Shown piece by piece: positions 1-8,824 of a DNA stretch of 64,000 nt; position 1 is the first letter of the stretch; each line of letters opens with the position of its first letter. This DNA comes from Terrimonas sp. (GTDB lineage: Bacteria > Bacteroidota > Bacteroidia > Chitinophagales > Chitinophagaceae), in contig NZ_QCZJ01000015.1 of assembly GCF_003075435.1 (NCBI RefSeq), forward strand, positions 1 through 64,000, in the 5' to 3' direction. The notes under the pieces were generated by a model that saw only the letters and a program-made list of their open reading frames with translations, was not told where the DNA came from and searched no databases. The position numbers and the translations under genes are program-made.

Positions 1-81
1 GAAAAAAATCTCTCAACTCTTAATACTCATCCGTATTTTTATCACCTCATTTAGCTCTTACTCATAGTATCGCAACCGGAG

Positions 82-113
82 TGGGTCAACATGCAAGAAC
101 AATGGGTCAACAT
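82..113. mobile_element. Paired direct repeats resembling an IS21-family end
   Basis: The 11-mer TGGGTCAACAT occurs at 82-92 and again at 103-113, a period of 21 bp, just left of the CRISPR array. IS21-family elements of Bacteroidetes often carry short TGTTGACCC-type repeats in their ends (family knowledge from memory), and the reverse complement here reads ATGTTGACCCA twice. No transposase reading frame fits in the 81 bases to the left, so only an end or a remnant could be present. It could also be unrelated to any IS. No anti-repeat matching the CRISPR repeat was found in 1-148, so no tracrRNA is visible on this side. Confidence 0.35.
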
Positions 114-148
114 CTCAGGAATTTACATCAGAGTATCTGATCGTGACA

Positions 149-3039
149 GTTGTAAAAGAACTAAGCTACTTAATAATTTGAAAGCAATTCACAACTCGAA
201 TGCGGTAACTAATATACGACCAGATGTTGTAAAAGAACTAAGCTACTTAATAATTTGAAAGCAATTCACAACCCGCACATTAGATCTTACTGAACGGCAG
301 GAGTTGTAAAAGAACTAAGCTACTTAATAATTTGAAAGCAATTCACAACAAAAAGGTGGATGAAAAACAATGCAGACAGGTTGTAAAAGAACTAAGCTAC
401 TTAATAATTTGAAAGCAATTCACAACAACCGTAAATGATGGGATACGTGCTTTTGGGTTGTAAAAGAACTAAGCTACTTAATAATTTGAAAGCAATTCAC
501 AACCGTTGCGGAAGGAGGTGAAACGTCTGTAAGTTGTAAAAGAACTAAGCTACTTAATAATTTGAAAGCAATTCACAACCACTTACCGCTACAGGAACAT
601 AAAAATACCGTTGTAAAAGAACTAAGCTACTTAATAATTTGAAAGCAATTCACAACTGTAACGGGGCTGGAAATAATCCCTATAATGTTGTAAAAGAACT
701 AAGCTACTTAATAATTTGAAAGCAATTCACAACTCCGTAACTTAGATTATGAACCAGGAAGAAGTTGTAAAAGAACTAAGCTACTTAATAATTTGAAAGC
801 AATTCACAACTACGCGCCTGATGCTATTTACCACCCTTCAGTTGTAAAAGAACTAAGCTACTTAATAATTTGAAAGCAATTCACAACCAGGCGGATATGA
901 ACAAGTTTTGACAATTCGTTGTAAAAGAACTAAGCTACTTAATAATTTGAAAGCAATTCACAACACGTTAGGATGTATGATGGCGCAGGAGGTCGTTGTA
1001 AAAGAACTAAGCTACTTAATAATTTGAAAGCAATTCACAACCTGACAAGTACGGATTTAAAGCTTTTAAAAGTTGTAAAAGAACTAAGCTACTTAATAAT
1101 TTGAAAGCAATTCACAACTCCGGCGATGATATATTCTTTAAAGGCGTCGTTGTAAAAGAACTAAGCTACTTAATAATTTGAAAGCAATTCACAACGCATC
1201 GGCGCACGTTTTAAGGTCGAGTATCGTTGTAAAAGAACTAAGCTACTTAATAATTTGAAAGCAATTCACAACTTTCAGTTGGAGTGTAAACTATTCCGGG
1301 GCGTTGTAAAAGAACTAAGCTACTTAATAATTTGAAAGCAATTCACAACAGGAAGCAATCAGAAGATCCTTGACATGGGTTGTAAAAGAACTAAGCTACT
1401 TAATAATTTGAAAGCAATTCACAACTATTGGAGGTGTGACTACGTTAGCGGGAACGTTGTAAAAGAACTAAGCTACTTAATAATTTGAAAGCAATTCACA
1501 ACATACGGAATAGTAACATCTAAAGTACTCAAGTTGTAAAAGAACTAAGCTACTTAATAATTTGAAAGCAATTCACAACTACGGCTAATCAGGTTAAAGC
1601 TATTGAGGGTTGTAAAAGAACTAAGCTACTTAATAATTTGAAAGCAATTCACAACGGTTGGATTGGGCGCCTTTAGTTGGAGCGTGTTGTAAAAGAACTA
1701 AGCTACTTAATAATTTGAAAGCAATTCACAACCACACACTTACTTATACCGCAGGATACACAGTTGTAAAAGAACTAAGCTACTTAATAATTTGAAAGCA
1801 ATTCACAACGTTGTGAAGTTGTTCTGCTGAATTAGCACAGTTGTAAAAGAACTAAGCTACTTAATAATTTGAAAGCAATTCACAACATACCGCCACTGAT
1901 TCAAGCAACACAAAATGTTGTAAAAGAACTAAGCTACTTAATAATTTGAAAGCAATTCACAACTTTCAATGCGTAAACCTTCCGACTTAGGTTGTTGTAA
2001 AAGAACTAAGCTACTTAATAATTTGAAAGCAATTCACAACCAGCACAAACGATAACAACTGTTACCGTGTGTTGTAAAAGAACTAAGCTACTTAATAATT
2101 TGAAAGCAATTCACAACTTAAAAGCCAAAACATAGTTATATGCTGTAGTTGTAAAAGAACTAAGCTACTTAATAATTTGAAAGCAATTCACAACCATAAA
2201 CCTGCAATGCTTTTTCAGTCAGACGTTGTAAAAGAACTAAGCTACTTAATAATTTGAAAGCAATTCACAACATAGCTGCCGGCAGGCTTAGGGATTCACA
2301 AGTTGTAAAAGAACTAAGCTACTTAATAATTTGAAAGCAATTCACAACACCTCACCTTGTACAATTACTGATCCGCTGGTTGTAAAAGAACTAAGCTACT
2401 TAATAATTTGAAAGCAATTCACAACGGCATTTGAGAACACCCGCTAAATGGGGGAGTTGTAAAAGAACTAAGCTACTTAATAATTTGAAAGCAATTCACA
2501 ACGCTGTTGTGAAGTCAATGGTTAACTGCATGTTGTAAAAGAACTAAGCTACTTAATAATTTGAAAGCAATTCACAACTGGTTGGCGTTGGGTTGTAGTA
2601 GCTAAGCAGTTGTAAAAGAACTAAGCTACTTAATAATTTGAAAGCAATTCACAACAGAAAACAAATTGCGAACTACGGGTAAAAGTTGTAAAAGAACTAA
2701 GCTACTTAATAATTTGAAAGCAATTCACAACTCTTCTGTGCCGTGCATGTAATAGCCTATCGTTGTAAAAGAACTAAGCTACTTAATAATTTGAAAGCAA
2801 TTCACAACTAAATGTAGCGGCTTCATACAAATGACAACGTTGTAAAAGAACTAAGCTACTTAATAATTTGAAAGCAATTCACAACAGTGGTAGCTCGGAG
2901 GGCAACATTGACTAAGTTGTAAAAGAACTAAGCTACTTAATAATTTGAAAGCAATTCACAACTGTGGGATTTTGTGCAGTATTGTAGGGATGGTTGTAAA
3001 AGAACTAAGCTACTTAATAATTTGAAAGCAATTCACAAA
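149..3039. CRISPR. CRISPR array, 38 repeats of 47 bp and 37 spacers
   Basis: Repeats start with GTTGTAAAAGAACTAAGC, end with GAAAGCAATTCACAAC and are 47 bp long. The first is 149-195 and the last 2993-3039. Spacers are 30 bp, except five of 29 bp (504-532, 1350-1378, 1580-1608, 2503-2531, 2656-2684). By eye all repeats are identical except the last, whose final base is A instead of C (3039). A 47-bp repeat with 30-bp spacers, reading GTTGTGAATTGC... on the minus strand, is typical of subtype II-C Cas9 systems in Bacteroidetes (family knowledge). No cas gene or tracrRNA is visible in the window. Direction is uncertain. The minus-strand repeat holds TAGCTTAG, one mismatch from TAnnTTTG, which would fit promoters inside repeats. 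The plus strand holds TTG and TAATTTG 21 bp apart. The decayed repeat at the right places the older end there, so spacers were probably added on the left. Confidence 0.98.
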
Positions 3040-3069
3040 ACTACTTGAATTACTGTCGGCTATTTCCCA

Positions 3070-3083
3070 GTTGTAAGAAAAAC
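3070..3083. repeat. Decayed 39th CRISPR repeat start
   Basis: After the last full repeat there are exactly 30 bases (3040-3069). Then comes GTTGTAAGAAAAAC, which matches the repeat start GTTGTAAAAGAAC with one small indel or substitution before similarity ends at the terminator of typA. The spacing equals one spacer, so this is best read as the remnant of a terminal repeat marking the ancestral end of the array. A chance match is possible because only about 13 bases are involved. Confidence 0.55.
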
Positions 3084-3084
3084 A

Positions 3085-3114
3085 TAAAGGCTGATCTTTC
3101 GGAATCAGCCTTTA
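3085..3114 (-). terminator. Rho-independent terminator of typA
   Basis: A perfect 11-bp stem, TAAAGGCTGAT (3085-3095) with ATCAGCCTTTA (3104-3114), closes an 8-base loop. On the minus strand it is followed by a T-rich run (TGTTTTTC). It lies 32 bases past the typA stop codon. It also separates typA transcription from the CRISPR array. Confidence 0.8.
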
Positions 3115-3146
3115 TTCAATTCAATTCAATATACTGCTTGGCATAA

Positions 3147-4958
3147 TTATGCTTCCTGGGCGCTCATTTGTTTGGATTGTTTTTTGCGCTCTTCCTCATT
3201 CAGTATCAGTTTACGCATACGAATAAAATTAGGTGTTACCTCAATACATTCGTCAAACTGAATATATTCCATGCACTCTTCAAGCGTCATCAATGTTTTT
3301 GGTGCAATGCGTGTTGCATCATCGCTACCACTGGCGCGGTGGTTGGTTAATTTTTTCCCTTCCGTAGCATTTACTACCAGGTCGCCTGGTTTAATATGCT
3401 CTGCAATAATTTGACCGGCATATACTTCTTCTCCCGGATCTACAAAAAAGGTTCCGCGATCCTGCAATTTATCTATGGAGTAACCTGTAGTTTTTTCCTG
3501 GTTCTTTGAAAGCAATACCCCATTATTTCTGCCGGGAATCGGGCCTTTCCATGGCTTATACTCATTAAAGCGGTGAGCCATTACAGCTTCGCCGGTTGTT
3601 GCAGTAAGCATTTGTGTACGCAACCCGATCAACCCACGGGAAGGAATATCAAATTCCAGGTGCTGCATACTACCCTTGGTTTCCATCACCAGCATTTCAC
3701 CTTTACGGCGCGATACCAGGTCGATAACCTTACTTGCAAATTCTTCAGGCACATCAACAACCAGTGTTTCGTAGGGTTCGCACTTTTTACCATCTATCGT
3801 TTTTACAATTACCTGCGGCTGGCCTACAGTTAACTCATATCCTTCCCTGCGCATGGTTTCAATCAATATACCCAGGTGTAAAATACCGCGGCCATACACC
3901 ATAAAGCTATCCCCGTTATCAGTATCAAATACCCTCAATGCCAGGTTTTTTTCTGTTTCCTTCATCAACCTGTCGCGCAGGTGACGGCTGGTAACAAATT
4001 TTCCGTCTCTGCCATAAAAAGGAGAATTGTTGATGCTGAACAACATATTCATTGTAGGCTCATCCACGCTTATTACAGGCAATGCCTCCGGAACCTCTGC
4101 ATCAGCAATAGTATCGCCGATATTAAAATCTTCCAATCCCACTACCGCGCAAATATCACCGGCTATAACCTCCGTAACTTTTTTCTTGCCCAGCGATTCA
4201 AAAATATATAATTCTTTTACCCTTGATTTTTTTATAGTACCGTCTGCCTGAACCAAAGCAATTGGTTGGTTTTCTTTGATGCTGCCACGGGTTACTTTAC
4301 CCACGGCTATACGCCCAAGAAAGGAAGAGTAATCCAGTGAAGTGATCTGCATTTGCAGCGGGCCCTCATTTACTTTTGGCTCGGGTACATATTTAAGAAT
4401 ACCATCAAGTAATGGTGTAATATCTTCACTGGGCGTAAGCGAATCATTGAACCAGCCGTTTTTACCAGAACCGTAGAACGTTGGAAAATCGAGCTGCTCT
4501 TCTGTAGCATCCAGGTTAAAAAACAGTTCAAACACGGCGTCATGCACTTCATCCGGGCGGCAGTTAGGCTTATCAACCTTATTAATAATTACAATAGGTT
4601 TCAGGTTCAGTTGCAAAGCTTTCTGCAACACAAAACGGGTTTGCGGCATCGGACCTTCAAAAGCATCTACCAGCAATAGCACTCCATCGGCCATTTTCAA
4701 TACCCTTTCTACCTCTCCGCCAAAATCGGCGTGCCCCGGTGTATCAATCACATTAATTTTCACATCCTTAAATACAACAGATGCGTTTTTACTGAAGATT
4801 GTTATCCCCCTTTCCCGCTCAAGGTCATTGCTGTCCATGATCAGTTCACCGCTTTCCTGATTGGCGCGGAATACATTGGTTTGATGTAAGATCTTGTCAA
4901 CCAATGTGGTTTTACCGTGGTCAACGTGTGCAATAATGGCGATATTTCTAATCTGCAT
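3147..4958 (-). CDS. typA: Ribosome-associated GTPase TypA/BipA
   Basis: A 603-residue translational GTPase of the EF-G-like family that binds the 70S ribosome and acts in ribosome assembly and stress or cold adaptation. The product starts MQIRNIAIIAHVDHGKTT, with the P-loop at residues 10-17. The switch I segment RERGIT, DTPGHADFGGEVER (G3) and NKVDKP (G4) follow, then the EF-G-like domains and the TypA C-terminal domain. Length equals the usual family length of about 600. The frame stays open for 37 more codons upstream. I chose the internal ATG at 4958 because it gives the family N-terminus and because the -7 box at 5039-5046 lies inside the longer version. It is transcribed towards the CRISPR array and ends at a strong terminator. 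Nothing unusual was seen in the catalytic motifs. Confidence 0.97.
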   Translation of the reverse strand: MQIRNIAIIAHVDHGKTTLVDKILHQTNVFRANQESGELIMDSNDLERERGITIFSKNASVVFKDVKINVIDTPGHADFGGEVERVLKMADGVLLLVDAFEGPMPQTRFVLQKALQLNLKPIVIINKVDKPNCRPDEVHDAVFELFFNLDATEEQLDFPTFYGSGKNGWFNDSLTPSEDITPLLDGILKYVPEPKVNEGPLQMQITSLDYSSFLGRIAVGKVTRGSIKENQPIALVQADGTIKKSRVKELYIFESLGKKKVTEVIAGDICAVVGLEDFNIGDTIADAEVPEALPVISVDEPTMNMLFSINNSPFYGRDGKFVTSRHLRDRLMKETEKNLALRVFDTDNGDSFMVYGRGILHLGILIETMRREGYELTVGQPQVIVKTIDGKKCEPYETLVVDVPEEFASKVIDLVSRRKGEMLVMETKGSMQHLEFDIPSRGLIGLRTQMLTATTGEAVMAHRFNEYKPWKGPIPGRNNGVLLSKNQEKTTGYSIDKLQDRGTFFVDPGEEVYAGQIIAEHIKPGDLVVNATEGKKLTNHRASGSDDATRIAPKTLMTLEECMEYIQFDECIEVTPNFIRMRKLILNEEERKKQSKQMSAQEA

Positions 4959-5038
4959 TGTTATTTCTTTAACTTCAATTTTAGTGCGGCAGCAATGCTT
5001 TTGGATGAATATGGGCAATTTGCCCAAATTTAAGCGTG

Positions 5039-5069
5039 CAAAGGTAATACAAATATGCCAGCGAAGCAA
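5039..5069 (-). promoter_or_regulatory. typA promoter (Bacteroidetes type)
   Basis: On the minus strand TACCTTTG (5046-5039) matches TAnnTTTG exactly. A TTG at 5069-5067 lies 20 bases upstream, the usual -33 spacing. This predicts a leader of about 75 nt before the ATG at 4958 and rules out the longer start. Confidence 0.65.
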
Positions 5070-5234
5070 CCGTTTGAGAAACTTAATTATTTTATGATAT
5101 TGATGGAAGTTTCCGCATCATATAGCAGCATTTAAACCCTATGAGCCTTTACCCTGAAAACTTAGCCGCTCATAAGTTAAATGTGTTGTTATTTTTAACA
5201 TTAGTAGCCAAACAATGCTTAATTTTAGCTTGTT

Positions 5235-5789
5235 ATGTGTAACCTGAAACGAACTACTATAGTTATCGCAATATTATTCTCCGCTTTATACCTGGAAGCG
5301 CAAACGTATGTGCCTGCAGGTATCGGTTACCGCAGTCCGTACGCTGTTGCCAACAATGTGCTCAATGCTGAGGTGAATCCCTCCAAAAAATGGTTTGTGA
5401 GCAGGTATAGCATGGTATCGGCAGGATATAGTTTTTTCAGGGGCGGCAGCTTTAATTATATATCTGCTCCTATTGGTTTACAACTTAACAGGAAACTGAA
5501 TAATAATGTATATGCTTTTGCAGGTATATCGGTTAATCCTACATACATAAATTTTAATCAACCCTTGCCACTTACCGGAACCAGCAATGGCCTTTACGGC
5601 AACAGTACGTATGGCTCAAATAGCTTTGGTATATACCCAAGGGCTGAATTGGGACTTATGTATGTGAATGATGAAAAAACATTTTCTATATCAGGCAGCA
5701 TAAGCGTTCAAAGAGGAGGCTACACGGTTTTTCCTCATCAGCAGTTTAATACACAACAACACAATACTGTTATCAGACCTAATAATTAA
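5235..5789 (+). CDS. Secreted outer-membrane-like protein of unknown function
   Basis: 184 residues. The start MCNLKRTTIVIAILFSALYL followed by EAQ is a classical signal peptide with cleavage after AQ. The mature part is rich in Tyr, Ser, Asn and Gly. It has alternating hydrophobic stretches (YSMVSAGYSFF, YAFAGISVNPTYINF, AELGLMYVN, FSISGSISVQ) that look like beta-hairpins of a small barrel or porin-like protein. The C-terminus (QQFNTQQHNTVIRPNN) is polar and does not end in the aromatic residue usual for outer-membrane barrels. I do not recognise a named family. It is transcribed divergently from typA and has no obvious partner. The downstream stretch up to 6247 contains only gene debris. 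Confidence 0.7.
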   Translation: MCNLKRTTIVIAILFSALYLEAQTYVPAGIGYRSPYAVANNVLNAEVNPSKKWFVSRYSMVSAGYSFFRGGSFNYISAPIGLQLNRKLNNNVYAFAGISVNPTYINFNQPLPLTGTSNGLYGNSTYGSNSFGIYPRAELGLMYVNDEKTFSISGSISVQRGGYTVFPHQQFNTQQHNTVIRPNN

Positions 5790-6035
5790 TCCCGGTCACC
5801 ATTTATTTCAACCGGTTTTTCATGGCACTCCATATTTTTTATAAAGCCGGACCCATATCCCTGGTTGGGTATTCCCTGTTCACTCCGGGTTGTATTGTGC
5901 ATCGCACTTTTCATCCGCACCGCCCATGCAGTATTTCAAACAAATACTGTATTTTGAAAATAAACCACAAACGTTATACTATGGATCTCTTTAAAAAAAA
6001 CGACAGGAGTACAATGCTTACTTACCTGTAATACT

Positions 6036-6245
6036 ATTCTCCATGCCCGGCATAAATACAAGCTAGTTTGGAGTGATGAATTCAATAAGGATAGCGTACA
6101 GGATGCTTCCAAATGGAATTATGAGAAAAGTTTTGTGCGTAATGAAGAGCACCAATGGTATCAACCAGAAAATGCTTTTGTAAAAAAGGGTTATTGCAAG
6201 AAGGGAACAAAATATATAATGTATCTTGTTTTCATTAAGAATTAA
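6036..6245 (+). pseudogene. Remnant of a glycoside hydrolase family 16 gene
   Basis: One reading frame gives KYKLVWSDEFN, SKWNYEKSFVRNEEHQWYQ and PENAFVKKG. These are the first conserved blocks of GH16 beta-glucanases and laminarinases (LVWSDEFNxxG, WNYExGxVRNEExQWY, ENA). Similarity stops near 6195 and the frame ends at 6243-6245, before the catalytic ExDxxE segment, so the enzyme core is missing. Upstream, 5790-6035 shows no recognisable coding signal. An ATG at 5981 opens a short frame that stops at once. This is a truncated N-terminal fragment left after deletion, directly before the signal-peptidase-like gene. Confidence 0.7.
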
Positions 6246-6247
6246 TA

Positions 6248-6928
6248 ATGAATTCCGGCAAAAAAATACTCATCGGCTTTTGTATAATTATTTTGCTTTT
6301 ATGGATAGCCGGACGACTAACTAATGCCATCCAGTTCTTTGCTTTATCTGCTTCATCCAATGAACCAACTTTAAAAAGAGGGAGCTATATTTTTTCTTCA
6401 AATCTCGCGAAGCCAAAACTCCTGGATTTTATCTGTTTTCATTATAATACTCAGGAGTTGGGAAATCAAATATGGATATTCCGTTTATGTGGAACAGAAG
6501 GAGACAACATTGAAATTAAAAATGGTGTGTTATTTTTAAATGGAAAAAATGTAGATGCAGGTCTAACTTTGAATCACACTTTTATTATGAGTAATAAAGA
6601 TTTTAATGTTTTACAAGATAAATTCAATCCTGACCCTGAGCAATATTATCAAATAGCTGCAGATAGCTTCTACTTTTTTACAAATGAAAAGTTTTTAAAG
6701 GAACTTAATATAACCGGAAGAAAACTCATTGATAAAAAAGGGACTGAAAATGCTGATGTAGAAAATATCTGGCAAAAAAAATGGAATAAAGACAATTTTG
6801 GTCCTGTTACTGTTCCTCCCGGCAAATATTTTGTACTTGGAGATAATAGAGATAATGCCCAGGATTCACGTTATATTGGATTCATTAACAAAGATGATTT
6901 TGCAGGCACGGTATTAGGGAAGAAATAA
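6248..6928 (+). CDS. Signal peptidase I-like protein with altered active site
   Basis: 226 residues, with an N-terminal membrane anchor at about residues 6-22. The S26 pattern is present in order: SSNEPTLKRG around Ser37 (box B, usually SMxPTL), FRLCGTEGDNIEIKNG at 78-93 (box D), and GDNRDNAQDSRYIG near 198-211 (box E). In active LepB the box D sequence is KRxxGxPGD, with the Lys acting as general base. Here that position is Phe78 and the Pro is Glu84. The nucleophile Ser37 is kept. The protein may therefore be inactive, use another base, or belong to a divergent Bacteroidetes subfamily. The coding sequence is visibly more AT-rich than neighbours and follows a truncated GH16 gene, which suggests a rearranged locus. 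Confidence 0.75.
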   Translation: MNSGKKILIGFCIIILLLWIAGRLTNAIQFFALSASSNEPTLKRGSYIFSSNLAKPKLLDFICFHYNTQELGNQIWIFRLCGTEGDNIEIKNGVLFLNGKNVDAGLTLNHTFIMSNKDFNVLQDKFNPDPEQYYQIAADSFYFFTNEKFLKELNITGRKLIDKKGTENADVENIWQKKWNKDNFGPVTVPPGKYFVLGDNRDNAQDSRYIGFINKDDFAGTVLGKK

Positions 6929-7016
6929 CTGCTTGCTTTTTCTAATATTTTCATCTTCTTTACACTTCTGTCACTTATCTTTAAAGTTCCCTATTTTTAT
7001 TTTCAATCTACAAATT

Positions 7017-8144
7017 ATGATGAAAATTCTTTGCTCAACGATTTGCTTCAGCGTTATCATTTTTATATTCGGCTTTTCAGGTAAAAAACAAATGGCTGAT
7101 ATTGAAAGTACTCCTGCGATCGCTAAAGCAGATTCAGCAACATCTGTTAATGAAGATATTGATAAATATCGTGTTGTATACAAAGGAACATCCGGCGTTG
7201 GGCTGGGGAAAAATATTGTATTCATCGCCAGCGATCATGAATATCGCTCGGAAGAATCGCTGCCTGCCCTGGCAAGAATTCTTGCCAAACGTTATGGGTT
7301 TACCTGTACGGTAATATGGGCATTGGATGATAAGGGGTATATATTGCCGGGCAGTTCTAACCTGCGTGGGCTTGATGTGCTGGATAAAGCAGACCTGATG
7401 GTGATCTTTACCCGCTTTTCCGATTTCACAGATGAAGAAATGCAGCATATTGATAACTACCTGAAACGTGGCGGACCGGTAGTAGGATTCAGAACTGCTA
7501 CACATGCTTTCCATATTAAAAATCATCCCAATTGGGCACACTATGATTTTGCATATAACGGACCTGTGAAAGAATGGAACAAAGGCTTTGGCAAAATTGT
7601 ATTGGGAGAAACCTGGGTTGACCATTATGGAACCAATCACAAACAGGCAACCAAATTAGTGATTGATGATGCGCAGAAAGAACACCCTGTAATGCGTGGT
7701 GTAAAAAATCCCTGGGCTCAGAGCGGCGCCTATCTGGTTCATCCTGAAAAGATGAATGCAACAGTACTTGCCCGTTGTGAAGTATTAAATGGCATGACAC
7801 CTGATTCTCCTGTTGATACTACTAAAAAGCCATTGGCTGCAGCGTGGGTGCGTACCTACCAGCTACCTGGAGGGAAAAGCGGGCGTGCATTTGCCACTGT
7901 ACATGGCGCATCAGAAGATTTGTTGAGCAAGGATTTTCGCCGTATGACAATCAACGCTATTTTTTGGGCAGCAGGGATGGAAGACAAAATAAAAGCGAAT
8001 AGTAATATTGATTTTGTTGGTCCATATAAACCAACCACTTTTAATTTTGACGGCTACAAAGCCAATGTAAAACCATCAGACCTTGCAGGCTGGAACTCGT
8101 TGATTATGCCTGGAGAAATGGTGAAAATAAAGAAAGATAAATAG
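7017..8144 (+). CDS. ThuA-like domain protein, secreted
   Basis: About 375 residues. I start at the ATG of MMKILCSTICFSVIIFIFGF, a hydrophobic signal sequence, rather than 84 bases further upstream. A -7-like box TATCTTTA at 6976-6983 supports this. The core has ThuA (class I glutamine-amidotransferase-like) features. These are IVFIASDHEYRSEESLPALARIL, an ADLMVIFTRFSDFTDEEM segment, GGPVVGFRTATHAF, the GFGKIVLGETWVDHYG stretch and HPVMRGV. The family is named after trehalose utilisation proteins and is common in Bacteroidetes and Planctomycetes next to sugar-degradation genes. The exact reaction is unknown. No sugar-utilisation operon surrounds it here. Confidence 0.85.
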   Translation: MMKILCSTICFSVIIFIFGFSGKKQMADIESTPAIAKADSATSVNEDIDKYRVVYKGTSGVGLGKNIVFIASDHEYRSEESLPALARILAKRYGFTCTVIWALDDKGYILPGSSNLRGLDVLDKADLMVIFTRFSDFTDEEMQHIDNYLKRGGPVVGFRTATHAFHIKNHPNWAHYDFAYNGPVKEWNKGFGKIVLGETWVDHYGTNHKQATKLVIDDAQKEHPVMRGVKNPWAQSGAYLVHPEKMNATVLARCEVLNGMTPDSPVDTTKKPLAAAWVRTYQLPGGKSGRAFATVHGASEDLLSKDFRRMTINAIFWAAGMEDKIKANSNIDFVGPYKPTTFNFDGYKANVKPSDLAGWNSLIMPGEMVKIKKDK

Positions 8145-8208
8145 TGAATGATTGAGTTGTATAACGGTCATATACAGATGTCCGCATCAGGAAAATTATT
8201 TTCATTTA

Positions 8209-8216
8209 TACCTTTG
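8209..8216 (+). promoter_or_regulatory. -7 box TACCTTTG
   Basis: An exact TAnnTTTG match on the plus strand in the gap between the ThuA-like and VOC genes. It lies 145 bases before the VOC start, so the leader would contain the palindromic element at 8260-8322. No clear TTG at -33 was identified. Confidence 0.4.
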
Positions 8217-8259
8217 CCACTCTATATCTTATCCGGGAATACTATTAGCTCTTATAATT

Positions 8260-8322
8260 AACCATTAAGACATTAAGAAAATTAAGTAAAAAGCCTTAAT
8301 GACCCTTAACTTCTTAATGGTT
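8260..8322. repeat. Palindromic intergenic element, copy 1
   Basis: Arms AACCATTAAGA (8260-8270) and TCTTAATGGTT (8312-8322) pair perfectly. Inside them CATTAAG (8271-8277) pairs with CTTAATG (8295-8301). An 18-base stretch, CATTAAGAAGTTAAGGGT on the minus strand, recurs at 33107-33124 on the plus strand. This looks like a dispersed repetitive palindrome family. Confidence 0.65.
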
Positions 8323-8361
8323 TTCAAAACACATATTGGTTTCTGCTAATAAATACCTTTC

Positions 8362-8763
8362 ATGTCTTTATTAAGATCTATCCATCACATCGCAATCATC
8401 TGCTCGGATTATGAGCGTTCCAAACATTTTTATACAAAAATACTTGAACTGAAAATTGTAAGAGAAGTATTTCGGGAAGAAAGACGATCCTATAAACTTG
8501 ATCTTGCCTTGAATGATCAATATATTGTTGAACTTTTTTCTTTTCCAGAACCACCACCGCGTCCATCAAAACCGGAAAGCTGCGGATTGAGACACCTTGC
8601 ATTCCAGGTAGGAAGTGTGGAAGACACAAAAAAGATACTGGAACAAAAGGGCATAACCGTAGAACCTATACGAATTGATGCATTCACCGGCAAAAAGTTC
8701 ACTTTTTTCGCCGATCCTGATGGATTGCCATTGGAAATATATGAAGCGGAAGTTATCGGCTAA
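8362..8763 (+). CDS. VOC-family metalloprotein, YaeR/GloA2-like
   Basis: 133 residues, one complete vicinal-oxygen-chelate module pair. It resembles E. coli YaeR closely: HHIAIICSDYERSKHFY, LDLALNDQYIVELFSFPEPP, RPSKPESCGLRHLAFQV and FFADPDGLPLEIYE. Likely metal ligands are His8 or His9, Glu57, His78 and Glu125. YaeR is glyoxalase I-like, but its substrate is not settled, so I name only the family. It stands alone between the palindrome at 8260 and convergent fabF. The 60-base gap after it is filled by a short-word repeat tract (see 8764-8824). Confidence 0.88.
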   Translation: MSLLRSIHHIAIICSDYERSKHFYTKILELKIVREVFREERRSYKLDLALNDQYIVELFSFPEPPPRPSKPESCGLRHLAFQVGSVEDTKKILEQKGITVEPIRIDAFTGKKFTFFADPDGLPLEIYEAEVIG

Positions 8764-8824
8764 CAGGTATCAGCAGCCAGCCAATACCTGACCGCTGATA
8801 CCTGATGGCTAACGGCTGACCGTT
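8764..8824. repeat. Intergenic short-word tract (CTGATACCTGATGGCTAACGG type)
   Basis: The gap between the convergent VOC and fabF genes consists of imperfect repeats of words such as GCTGATACCTGATGGCTAAC and CAGCCAGCCAATACCTGACC. Similar tracts occur after several other genes (12024-12068, 42990-43103, 48370-48447, 62452-62486). No coding signal. Confidence 0.5.

Noticed and set aside
149-3039. Type VI-B (Cas13b) assignment of the array
   Set aside because: Cas13b repeats are about 36 bp. This repeat is 47 bp, as in Bacteroidetes II-C.
4959-5069. Longer typA start (37 extra residues)
   Set aside because: The extra part contains the -7 box and is not in the family; the ATG at 4958 gives the normal N-terminus.
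5822-6031. 69-residue frame before the GH16 remnant
   Set aside because: No family features, composition like debris, overlaps the GH16 fragment in another frame.
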